Shown here in pieces: positions 54,976 through 63,035 of a stretch of DNA of 64,000 nt; position 1 is the first letter of the stretch; each line of letters opens with the position of its first letter. The translations under genes were made by a program, and so were the position numbers. The stretch lies in NCBI RefSeq assembly GCF_037969765.1, contig NZ_CP150207.1, positions 1,164,001 through 1,228,000 of the forward strand, read 5' to 3'. The notes beneath the pieces are model-generated. The model searched no databases, was not told where the DNA came from, and saw only the letters and a list, made by a program, of their open reading frames with translations. The stretch comes from Paenibacillus sp. FSL W8-0186. GTDB lineage: Bacteria; Bacillota; Bacilli; Paenibacillales; Paenibacillaceae.

Positions 54976-55057
54976 GGCCGTGCTTTTTTACAATGACAAC
55001 GACTCCTAAATCAAATAAGAGAATTCTGGGATAGGTTGTCTGCTGTAAGGATTTTGT

Positions 55058-55393
55058 CTAACGAATAGCGGTAAGAAAGAGTCTCAATAGGGCATAAGCA
55101 TCTTTACGCTGCTTCTCCGTACACTGATTGAGAGCATTGACAATCAGTTCGGTTTCATCATAATGCTTGGTTTTATCCGAACTGCCTAAAAGAAGTTGAT
55201 TGGGAGACATCTTTAATAGGGAACAGATACTAAGCATGGTCTCAATCGACATTCCGGTTTGGCCACGTTCTATATCAGCGCAAAATTTGGGAACACGGCC
55301 TACTCTTTCGGCAAAATCCTCTTGAGAAATCCCCAGAGCCTTTCGCCGAGATCGGATACGTTCACCTACAGCTTTTTTATCGTAATCACTCAT
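55058..55393 (-). CDS. XRE-family helix-turn-helix regulator
   Basis: A 111-residue protein with a Cro/C1-type HTH (ERIRSRRKALGISQEDFAERV to MLSICSLLKMSPNQLLLG) in residues 10-70 and a helical tail. It sits between the two parts of module copy B and has no counterpart in copy A. Target unknown; it may be an insertion or regulate the neighbouring small genes. Confidence 0.85.
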   Translation of the reverse strand: MSDYDKKAVGERIRSRRKALGISQEDFAERVGRVPKFCADIERGQTGMSIETMLSICSLLKMSPNQLLLGSSDKTKHYDETELIVNALNQCTEKQRKDAYALLRLFLTAIR

Positions 55394-55595
55394 ATTTAAT
55401 CCTTTCTGAATCGGAGCTATTAGTTCCTATTATGGAGGAGTTTATAATTGACTTTAATGAGTTTTAAGGGTATTATTTTTAGTGGTTTTAGGGGTAGTTA
55501 TTCTAGTGTTTCCAAATATACTTGGACAAATACGTATTTTTGCTACAAATTGTTCAATTATAATCATCATCTTTTTTGGATAAGGAGATGAATGG

Positions 55596-55760
55596 ATGCA
55601 AGAGTGGATAGAGCTATTTGAAATTGAAAAACAAAAGTTAAATGAACTTGGTAACGAATCTTTTGTGAGTGGAATTCCGCTGCACGAAAATAAAGCGCTC
55701 CAAGCCCAGAGCAGGAAATTGGATGAACTGGTTATCCAGTTCCACAAACGAGTGATTTAA
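55596..55760 (+). CDS. Spo0E-like small protein, copy B
   Basis: A 54-residue protein, MQEWIELFEIEKQKLNELG, ending LQAQSRKLDELVIQFHKRVI, paralogous to the protein at 44531. SRKLDELV is closer to the Spo0E signature SQELD than copy A. The upstream sequence ATAAGGAGATGAATGGATG is shared with copy A. It is followed by the hypothetical gene at 55805. Confidence 0.6.
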   Translation: MQEWIELFEIEKQKLNELGNESFVSGIPLHENKALQAQSRKLDELVIQFHKRVI

Positions 55761-55804
55761 ACGGTGTTCAAGCTAAAGCCAAATATCAGAGGGGGGAATA
55801 AACG

Positions 55805-56101
55805 GTGGATATACCATTATGGCTTCAAAGTGCGATTCAGGAAAGGCTGGAACGTGTTATGTCTGGAATCGAACGTCGTCCTGAACTGCGCAAGCTTCGC
55901 TCTGAAGAAGGCTCGGCATTTGAGGCTATGTTTTCTGGCACGGATCGAACAAAGATTCCGGGGGTTATGAATTGGGAGGACAAGCATCATCACAAACGGG
56001 GAGTAGAAAATGAGCACTTATACATACATGGGCTGAGAGACGGAGTACAGCTTTTTTTTACATTGTTAGACGATCCGCTTTCCGTTTCCGACAAACGTTG
56101 A
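55805..56101 (+). CDS. Hypothetical protein, third gene of the module
   Basis: A 98-residue helical protein starting at GTG after AGGGGGG. MDIPLWLQSAIQERLERVM, AFEAMFSGTDRTKIPG and LYIHGLRDGVQLFFTLLDD can be seen. The pattern recalls DUF6809-type small Firmicutes proteins, tentatively. A decayed fragment of a paralogue lies after copy A near 44735-44790. Confidence 0.6.
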   Translation: MDIPLWLQSAIQERLERVMSGIERRPELRKLRSEEGSAFEAMFSGTDRTKIPGVMNWEDKHHHKRGVENEHLYIHGLRDGVQLFFTLLDDPLSVSDKR

Positions 56102-56225
56102 TAGAGAGACTATGATTTACCATATACTCAATTCATGATCTGCATGATAGAATCAGGTAATGTATAACCTGTTGATATGATAATACAGCATGGTTGATTC
56201 TTAGAGAGATTGGACGGAGTAATGG

Positions 56226-57062
56226 ATGAAACAAAGAATTATTGACATGTCCTCACTTATTGTGGGGGCTTTCTTGTTTGCACTGGCAGTGAATTTATTT
56301 GTCATCCCCAATGATCTGGGCGAAGGCGGGGTTACGGGGCTTACGATTATTTTCTACTATTTGTTTGGCTGGTCGCCAGGGCTGATGAACCTGATTCTGA
56401 ACGGGATTCTGCTCGTTGTTGGCTACAAGTTCCTGGATAAGAAAACAATGGGCTACACGATTATTGCTGTGATGCTTAATTCGATTTTTCTGCATTTGAC
56501 GGAGAGTTGGAACATTAATTCCAATGAATTATGGATCAACACGATCTTCGGCGGTGTATTTGCCGGGGCTGGGATCGGCATGATTGTTCGCGTGGGCGGT
56601 ACAACGGCGGGGAGCGTCATTCTGGCCCGGATCACTAATAAATATCTGGATTGGAACATCAGCTACGGGCTGTTGTTTTTTGACCTGATTGTAGCCTGTT
56701 CGTCTTTTTTCATTATTGGGGCCAAAGGTTTGATGTGTACGATTGTATTGCTATTTACCGCCACCAAAGTAATGGAATTTATCATTGAAGGACTCAATCC
56801 GAAAAAGGCAGTTACCATCATTTCTACCAAGCAGGATCATATTGCGCGCCATGTGGTTGAGAAGATGGATCGCGGGGTAACCGTGCTGTCCGGCTACGGG
56901 TATTATACGAAGGATTCCAAAGAAATTCTGTATATCATTATCAGCAAGAAGGAAGTTTCTATGCTCAAAGAAATCGTACACACCGAGGATATGAATGCAT
57001 TTATTACCATCCAGGATGTTCGCGATGTCTTTGGGGAAGGCTTCCTTGAGCTATCCAAGTAA
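56226..57062 (+). CDS. YitT family membrane protein
   Basis: A 278-residue YitT/DUF161 protein with five to six membrane segments (LIVGAFLFALAVNLFVIP, GEGGVTGLTIIFYYLF, AGIGMIVRVGGTTAGS) and a C-terminal DUF2179 domain (GVTVLSGYGYYTKDSKEILYI). Function unknown; widespread in Bacillales with many paralogues. GGAG-type SD weak. Monocistronic with a terminator. Confidence 0.9.
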   Translation: MKQRIIDMSSLIVGAFLFALAVNLFVIPNDLGEGGVTGLTIIFYYLFGWSPGLMNLILNGILLVVGYKFLDKKTMGYTIIAVMLNSIFLHLTESWNINSNELWINTIFGGVFAGAGIGMIVRVGGTTAGSVILARITNKYLDWNISYGLLFFDLIVACSSFFIIGAKGLMCTIVLLFTATKVMEFIIEGLNPKKAVTIISTKQDHIARHVVEKMDRGVTVLSGYGYYTKDSKEILYIIISKKEVSMLKEIVHTEDMNAFITIQDVRDVFGEGFLELSK

Positions 57063-57091
57063 CCGTTACAAAACGGATTTGTACAACACGT

Positions 57092-57132
57092 AAAAAGCCG
57101 CTTCCCCTCTGCAAGAGCGCGAAAGCGGCTTT
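57092..57132. terminator. Bidirectional terminator
   Basis: AAAGCCGCTT / AAGCGGCTTT stem; the minus strand gives a T5 run, serving the converging sbnB operon. Confidence 0.75.
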
Positions 57133-57156
57133 AAGTTTTACTCTCATGATGCGGTT

Positions 57157-58146
57157 TTAGGCGATCCCCAAATCCAATCCGATCCCTAGCGACTGCGCTT
57201 TCTCCACCCAGTAGGCTGCTGTTGCTATATCGAACACGGCCATCCCCATCGGGCAAAATAAAATAGACTCATCCTCTGTATACTTTCCCAGAGCATCCCG
57301 GCAGACGACATCGGCCAGCGAACATGTACCGTCCTTCGCAAGTCCCCGCTCCAGGTGCAGCAGCTCGATATCGGTGTTTTCACGGCATACCTCATCCCAA
57401 TCATCGACGACGATGCCCTGTATTTGCTCCAGAGCCGATACTTTATAGTCGCGCAGGGACACATCAAGCAGCAGGCTGCCGGCAAGCGGCGGCTGGTCGA
57501 TGTAACGGTGATCGCTAACGGTACACGTTATGATGACATTGCAGCTGCTGTACAGCTCCTGCCAGCTCTCAGCGAACCGTGTACGGCCGCGATAGTCTGC
57601 ATCTGCTTCGTCTATAACATGGGTCCCCAGCTTGGCTCCTCTAATATCGTAGATAAGAACCTCGTCAATACATTCCCCGAACAGCTTGCCGCACATGTCA
57701 TAATGATGCTGTCCAACCGGTCCAAAACCAATGATGCCAACCCGTACCCGCCCTGCGCCAGGGCGCGCCTGCAAATAATGGCGCAGCATGACCGCACTTA
57801 CGGCAACCGTCCTGGCCACACTCGGCAGTGGTGAGTTCAGAATGGCGTAAGGCACGCCTGTATCGACCTTATTAAGCAGTAGCACGCTATGCGCTCTCGG
57901 CAGTCCGCTTAACGTATTACCGGGAAAACTGGCGATCCATTTCAGGCCCGCCGCTTGCACGGTTCCCCCGACATAAGCGGGCATCGCGATAATGCGGTTA
58001 GCCGGATTGCCGTAGCGGAGGTAAGGCTTGATGGGCTGCGCATAATCGCCTGAATCTATGAGCCGCAGCGCCTCTACGATGCGAATCTCCAGCTCCTTCC
58101 AGCACAACCCGATAGTCTGCAGATGATTATTGTCCAAATAAAGCAT
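57157..58146 (-). CDS. sbnB: 2,3-diaminopropionate biosynthesis protein SbnB
   Basis: A 329-residue ornithine-cyclodeaminase-fold NAD-dependent dehydrogenase. Rossmann motif GIIGFGPVGQHHYD is near residue 137, with AAGLKWIASFPGN and SLADVVCRDALGKYTEDE. SbnB oxidatively cleaves N-(1-amino-1-carboxyl-2-ethyl)-glutamate to L-2,3-diaminopropionate and 2-oxoglutarate. It lies 32 bp after sbnA, and its product would be used by the adenylate-forming enzyme of the operon or elsewhere. Confidence 0.9.
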   Translation of the reverse strand: MLYLDNNHLQTIGLCWKELEIRIVEALRLIDSGDYAQPIKPYLRYGNPANRIIAMPAYVGGTVQAAGLKWIASFPGNTLSGLPRAHSVLLLNKVDTGVPYAILNSPLPSVARTVAVSAVMLRHYLQARPGAGRVRVGIIGFGPVGQHHYDMCGKLFGECIDEVLIYDIRGAKLGTHVIDEADADYRGRTRFAESWQELYSSCNVIITCTVSDHRYIDQPPLAGSLLLDVSLRDYKVSALEQIQGIVVDDWDEVCRENTDIELLHLERGLAKDGTCSLADVVCRDALGKYTEDESILFCPMGMAVFDIATAAYWVEKAQSLGIGLDLGIA

Positions 58147-58178
58147 GGACCTGCCCCTTTCTATTTTTAGAGATCATT

Positions 58179-59150
58179 TTACAGAGAACCGGCGTTCAGA
58201 TGTTGCGCCACCCATTCATCGTTGTACACCGTATCCATATAACGCTCACCGCGATCATGGAGGATCACGACGCATACCGAATTATCCGGTATTTCATGGA
58301 ATAGAGCTTCTTTAAGGGCATAAACGACTGCACCTGAAGAAGGACCAGCGAGGATGGCTTCATGCTGCACCAGCATGCGGCAGCCCGTTACCATATCGGC
58401 TTCTTTGACCTGAATGGTATTGTCCGTAAATTTGCTTTGGTTAAATGGGGGAACGATGCCGGCGCCAAGGCCGGGAAAGAAGCGCTTGCCTTTCGTTCCG
58501 CCAAGAATGACGCTGCCAACGGCGTCGACAGCGACGATTGTAGTATCCAGCTGCTGCTCCTTGACGAAGGTGGCGCAGCCCAGCATCGTCCCGCAGGTGC
58601 TGACGCCGCCTATAACGTAGTCGACTTGACCCAGCTCGGCAATAATTTCCCGCATTGTCCCATCTTTATGAGACAGATAGTTGTTTTCATTCGCATACTG
58701 GTTGGGCCAGAAGCTGTTCGGGATACTCTGGACGAGCTGTTTGACCCTGTTCAATCTGGCCGGAAGGAACTCGCCGGTTTCAGGGTCAGGCTGCTCCACA
58801 AGCTCGACATCGGCCCCATAAGCACGCATGATGCGGATATTTTGGGGCGCTGTTTTTGGATCTACAACGCTAATGAAGCGCATACCCAGCCGGGAGCAGA
58901 TGGCAGCCAGACTGATCGCCATATTGCCCGAGCTGGATTCGACAATGACCGAGCCGGGACCGATTAAGCCTAGTTCCAATGCTGCCGAAATAATACGCAC
59001 AGCGGGGCGATCCTTGGCGCTTCCGTTCGGATTCAGCATTTCAAGTTTGGCGTGGACGGTAATGCCGCGATCGTTGGCGAAGAGGCGGGAGAGCTGAACA
59101 AGCGGGGTGTTACCGATACAAGAAAGCCAATCTTTGGCCATGAATGACAT
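58179..59150 (-). CDS. sbnA: 2,3-diaminopropionate biosynthesis protein SbnA
   Basis: A 323-residue PLP enzyme of the cysteine-synthase family. IGNTPLVQL, the lysine segment LNPNGSAKDRPA, ESSSGNMAIS and the phosphate-binding GGVSTCGTMLG are visible. SbnA joins O-phosphoserine with glutamate to form the SbnB substrate. AGGAGG precedes the ATG at 59150, eight bases after the stop of the upstream ligase gene, so translation is coupled. The SbnA-SbnB pair defines diaminopropionate synthesis. Confidence 0.9.
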   Translation of the reverse strand: MSFMAKDWLSCIGNTPLVQLSRLFANDRGITVHAKLEMLNPNGSAKDRPAVRIISAALELGLIGPGSVIVESSSGNMAISLAAICSRLGMRFISVVDPKTAPQNIRIMRAYGADVELVEQPDPETGEFLPARLNRVKQLVQSIPNSFWPNQYANENNYLSHKDGTMREIIAELGQVDYVIGGVSTCGTMLGCATFVKEQQLDTTIVAVDAVGSVILGGTKGKRFFPGLGAGIVPPFNQSKFTDNTIQVKEADMVTGCRMLVQHEAILAGPSSGAVVYALKEALFHEIPDNSVCVVILHDRGERYMDTVYNDEWVAQHLNAGSL

Positions 59151-59158
59151 TACGCCTC

Positions 59159-60385
59159 CTAGTTATACAGTTTTTTGGACTTCACGGAGCCTTGCCCTTG
59201 GTGAAAAGGCTCACTTTCTTTCAGATGAATAACCTCAATATGATCGAGCATACGGTTGTCAATCATCTGTCCGATCGCTTCAATCGTATGCTCGATCGCA
59301 TACCGGATGGAGCTCAGCAGCTCGTTATTGAGCGACTCGCTGCGAATGCGGACGGTTAGCTTGTTGTCGTCTACGCTGACGCGCAGCTCGGCATCCTTGA
59401 CGAAGGTATGCACAACATTCTCAATGTCGTACAAGCTGATTTTCTCGCCATGCTTGAGTTCGCTGCCGATTCGCTTGGAGATGCAAGTGAACGCCTGCCG
59501 CATCGTCCCGTCAATCTCTACGGTGCGGAAATCTCGCACTACATCGTAGGTAACATAACGGATGACAGGGAACAGGCTGCGTTTGCTGGAGGTTAGTACA
59601 AGCACTCCCTCGTTGTCTGCCAGCGGCTCGAAGCGAGGATCAAGCTGCTCGGCGCGGACTGTCTCTGCGTGGATCCCGTCAGCAAACAGATAGACGCCAT
59701 GCTGGTGAGAATAGGAGGCAATCGCGCCTATCTCGATGGAGCCGACTGTATCGAGAATATCGTGTGCACCTATGCCGAATCGCGCTGCCATATTGGCCTG
59801 CCAGGCGGGTGAAGCCAATTCTCCGACGAGAATGATTCTACGGACGCCAAGTGACGCGGGATCCCCGGCGGCTCGGGCAATGGCTTCCAGAATGGAAGGC
59901 ATCGTGAATAGCAGCTCGGGTTTGAATGCCTTAATTCGGTCGATATGCTCTTCAATCGGCCTGGAGAAAGAAATAGACTCTGTCTGCAGACCCAGCTCGT
60001 GGAAAATCGTATTGGCGGTGCTTGCTGCATGACCAGTGCCGACATCTGCAAAAGCTCTGCGGATCTGCAAGGGGCTGGATGCAAGCCACGTACGGTAGCA
60101 GGTCATTTTGGCAATCCGGTAATGCTCTTCGTCTTCTGGTGAATAATAGATCGATTTACGTATGCCGGTTGAAGTTCCAGATGTCCGATAGACGGTAAGG
60201 CCAGTCTCTGTGCGCGGCTCCTGCTTGTAATAGATCGTATTCAGAAGTTCCTCGGTAAGGAGGGGGAGTTCGGACAAAACTGCAGTATGAGGCTGGATGC
60301 CCAGCTCTGCAAGCAGATCGCCATAGGCCGGATGCAACTGAATGATGCGAGCCAGATGCTGTTGAAGCGAAGGGGTAAGCGCCAT
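59159..60385 (-). CDS. PaaK/CoF-synthetase-like adenylate-forming enzyme
   Basis: A 408-residue adenylate-forming ligase related to phenylacetate-CoA ligase. VYRTSGTSTGIRKSIYYS is the P-loop region, VGELASPAWQ and DTVGSIEIGAIA the acyl/adenylate-binding region, and YVTYDVVRD with the mini C-domain follows. It presumably activates a carboxylate, perhaps diaminopropionate or its acyl partner. ATG 60385 is chosen over 60409 because AGGAGG lies between them. First gene of the Dap operon; no carrier-protein or NRPS gene is adjacent. Confidence 0.82.
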   Translation of the reverse strand: MALTPSLQQHLARIIQLHPAYGDLLAELGIQPHTAVLSELPLLTEELLNTIYYKQEPRTETGLTVYRTSGTSTGIRKSIYYSPEDEEHYRIAKMTCYRTWLASSPLQIRRAFADVGTGHAASTANTIFHELGLQTESISFSRPIEEHIDRIKAFKPELLFTMPSILEAIARAAGDPASLGVRRIILVGELASPAWQANMAARFGIGAHDILDTVGSIEIGAIASYSHQHGVYLFADGIHAETVRAEQLDPRFEPLADNEGVLVLTSSKRSLFPVIRYVTYDVVRDFRTVEIDGTMRQAFTCISKRIGSELKHGEKISLYDIENVVHTFVKDAELRVSVDDNKLTVRIRSESLNNELLSSIRYAIEHTIEAIGQMIDNRMLDHIEVIHLKESEPFHQGQGSVKSKKLYN

Positions 60386-60544
60386 ATCGCTATTAAGCCT
60401 CCTAAACATAGTAGTGGACGCAGCTCTTCCAACTGCTAGTCAATTAAGCATATGGCAAATCCTTTCATCCCGTGCCGACAGCGGCCTACACCATTTTTTT
60501 TGTTTGGAACGTATGCTGGAGTAAAAGGGAAATGGAGGGATAGC

Positions 60545-61330
60545 ATGAGGTTTCGTAAGAAGGATAAATGGACCAAGGATCTGATTATGCGAAAGGAGAA
60601 AATGCTGCGGAAGCATATGCCGCCGACAAGAATCGCCACGAAGGAGCAACTGCATGACATGCTTTTGAAGTACGGAATGGTCTACGTGAAGCCAGATGGC
60701 GGGACGCAGGGAAAGGGCGTCATGAGGGTGGAGCTGAGCAAAGTCGGAAAGCGGAGATATATATACCAGGTTGGCGAGCGCAGGCGGGAATTCGCAACCT
60801 ATGACAGGGCCTATGAAGCTATAAGCAAGGAGATGAAGGGCAAGCGGCATGTCGTTCAGAAGGGGATTTGGCTGCTTAAGCATAAAGGGCGTCCATTCGA
60901 TATCAGGCTCATGATTCAACGGCGGCCTAGGGGCGGCTTTGAAACAACCGGTACTTTCACCAGAGTGGCACATCCCCGCAAAATCGTGACGAATGGAAGC
61001 CAGGGAGGCACGATTTATGCAACCGATGACGTATTGCGCCAATTTGCTGGAACCGCAAAGCGTAAGGAATTGTATCGCCGCATGAACGATCTTGCGCAAC
61101 GGACCATAAAACGGCTGCGGGGCAGATTCACTGAAATTAAGGAGCTTGGCCTCGATTATGCTATCGACAGCAGCCTGAAGCCATGGATTCTTGAGGTGAA
61201 CACGTTACCGGATGCGGCTCCGTTTACGCTCCTGAAGGATAAGAGCATCGTCCGGCGGATCGTCCGATATGGCAAAGCGTATGGTAAAACTTATAAACTG
61301 GTCTGCAAAAAAGCCAAGCGCGGCATATAG
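60545..61330 (+). CDS. YheC/YheD-type ATP-grasp protein
   Basis: A 261-residue ATP-grasp-fold protein as in endospore-coat-associated YheC/YheD. YVKPDGGTQGKGVMRVE, HVVQKGIWLLKHKGRPFDIR and the late WILEVNTLPDAAPF give the nucleotide- and metal-binding pattern. Such enzymes ligate amino acids or peptides. ATG 60545 has GGAGGG at proper spacing, so the earlier ATG is rejected. Divergent from the Dap operon, hinting at a shared pathway (inference). Confidence 0.85.
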   Translation: MRFRKKDKWTKDLIMRKEKMLRKHMPPTRIATKEQLHDMLLKYGMVYVKPDGGTQGKGVMRVELSKVGKRRYIYQVGERRREFATYDRAYEAISKEMKGKRHVVQKGIWLLKHKGRPFDIRLMIQRRPRGGFETTGTFTRVAHPRKIVTNGSQGGTIYATDDVLRQFAGTAKRKELYRRMNDLAQRTIKRLRGRFTEIKELGLDYAIDSSLKPWILEVNTLPDAAPFTLLKDKSIVRRIVRYGKAYGKTYKLVCKKAKRGI

Positions 61331-61379
61331 ATGCCAAAATTATGGCGTTAGAACTAAAGTAACAACAGCCGATTAACCT

Positions 61380-61405
61380 AACCTCGCCATTGGCGAGGTT
61401 TTATA
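61380..61405 (+). terminator. Rho-independent terminator
   Basis: AACCTCGCC-ATT-GGCGAGGTT followed by TTATAT. Confidence 0.75.
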
Positions 61406-61470
61406 TGTTTTTTGCCCCGATATTGATCCAAATTTATAAACAATCCGAGAGATGCTGCTCTTAAATGATA

Positions 61471-62913
61471 TTATTTTTTTACCAAGTGGAACGAAATGTC
61501 TTTCACCCCGGGCGTGGGTTCTAATGGCATGTTTAAATAATCGCATTTTCCATCTTCATTGACGTTAAATTCGATCAGAAACTGGGCATCATTGCGTTCG
61601 TCGACTACTTTGAATATGTTATGATTATAGTGATATAACGGCAATTCGGCATCTTTATAATTTAAGAATAATGAGCCTTCCCGCTCGCAAACCACGGCAC
61701 TTCCGTAAGCTGGATGGTTAAACTCCCCTAAGTAACTGGATATGGGATATGAAGGTTCCGGATCATCAATATCGGTGATGGAGTAATCGGAATTACGCAT
61801 GCTGGCCAGAGCTTGGCGGAGCTGCTCGTTCTTAACCTTGAATCTGGTATTCCAGTCAATCGGTCCTAGGCCTAAAATTTGATCATACATATGATAGGCG
61901 ATGCATTCTGGAAGCTGGGTTACTTCCATGTTAGCTAAAATTACGATACCGATATCGTCGTCTGGCATAAATGAGATATGAGTGCTAAAACCGGTTGTAT
62001 TCCCTCCGTGACTAATCAGTTTACGGCCACGGTATACTTCAACGAACCACCCTAAACCGTAAAAAGTATAGGGAATCTCCGGGAATTCCCCAGGGCCGAC
62101 CACAATTTGAGGAAATAGCATTTCATTGAGCTGCGCTTCTGAAATAACCGAATTTCCGTGGGTTTGTCCATGATTTAATAGTAGAGAAAGCCAGGCAGAT
62201 AAATCAGTTACATTGGAAATAATAGATCCGGCAGGACCTTGGATATCTAAATTGGTGAGTGGGATCTCGATGATTCCATCACCAACGGCAGTGTAGGGCA
62301 TCGCGTAATTGTCCAAATGCTGCAAACTCTCGGCGGAGAAGAGAGTGGAGGACATTTCAAGCGGTTCAAAGATCTTGTTCTTTACCCATTCTTCCCAGGT
62401 CATTCCTGTTTGCTGTTCGATAAAAAAGCCTATTAATATATACATAATGTTGGAGTACTGCCACACATAACGGACAGGGAGACTGGGATCGAGAAATCGA
62501 AGACTTTCGGAAATTTCTTCTCGCGTGAGGGTTGTATTGTGGAGGACCATATCATGCCTCGGCAGTCCGGATCGATGACAGGCAATATCGCGTAAAGTTA
62601 AATGATCTGTAGCATAAGGATCTTGCATTTGAAATGAAGGCCAGTACTGCTTAATGGGGGTGTCCCAATCCATATTCTGTTCATTTAACAAAATGGAGAG
62701 AGCCATGGCTGTGAATGGTTTTGTTGAAGAAGCAATGGGAAATAAAGTTTCTGTATTTACAGGAAGCTTCTCCTTCATGTTTCTTTCCCCAAAACCTGAG
62801 GAAAACAGAACCTGATTTTTTTGCACCACGGATATGGCGATCCCTGGGATGTTCCATTCTTTTCGCAATTTTTCGATCCAAAAGCTAATCAATTTGAACA
62901 CAGCGGAATTCAT
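61471..62913 (-). CDS. Serine hydrolase, beta-lactamase/PBP-like family
   Basis: A 480-residue class-C beta-lactamase-related serine hydrolase. SSTKP (SxxK nucleophile) near residue 63, YSN near 151 and HGG near 316 are the three active-site motifs. About 130 C-terminal residues form a DUF3471-like domain. No signal peptide, so it is probably cytoplasmic; esterase or D-peptidase activity is more likely than resistance. ATG 62913 has GGGAGAGG upstream. Confidence 0.88.
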   Translation of the reverse strand: MNSAVFKLISFWIEKLRKEWNIPGIAISVVQKNQVLFSSGFGERNMKEKLPVNTETLFPIASSTKPFTAMALSILLNEQNMDWDTPIKQYWPSFQMQDPYATDHLTLRDIACHRSGLPRHDMVLHNTTLTREEISESLRFLDPSLPVRYVWQYSNIMYILIGFFIEQQTGMTWEEWVKNKIFEPLEMSSTLFSAESLQHLDNYAMPYTAVGDGIIEIPLTNLDIQGPAGSIISNVTDLSAWLSLLLNHGQTHGNSVISEAQLNEMLFPQIVVGPGEFPEIPYTFYGLGWFVEVYRGRKLISHGGNTTGFSTHISFMPDDDIGIVILANMEVTQLPECIAYHMYDQILGLGPIDWNTRFKVKNEQLRQALASMRNSDYSITDIDDPEPSYPISSYLGEFNHPAYGSAVVCEREGSLFLNYKDAELPLYHYNHNIFKVVDERNDAQFLIEFNVNEDGKCDYLNMPLEPTPGVKDISFHLVKK

Positions 62914-63035
62914 CTGCACCTCTCCCATCACAAAATGCTCTTTATTATAAAAATATACATCCATTTATAAATGTCAAAATCTGATATTTGAGGTTAATGC
63001 TGTGATACATACTTCAATATCCCTGAGTTTCACCC

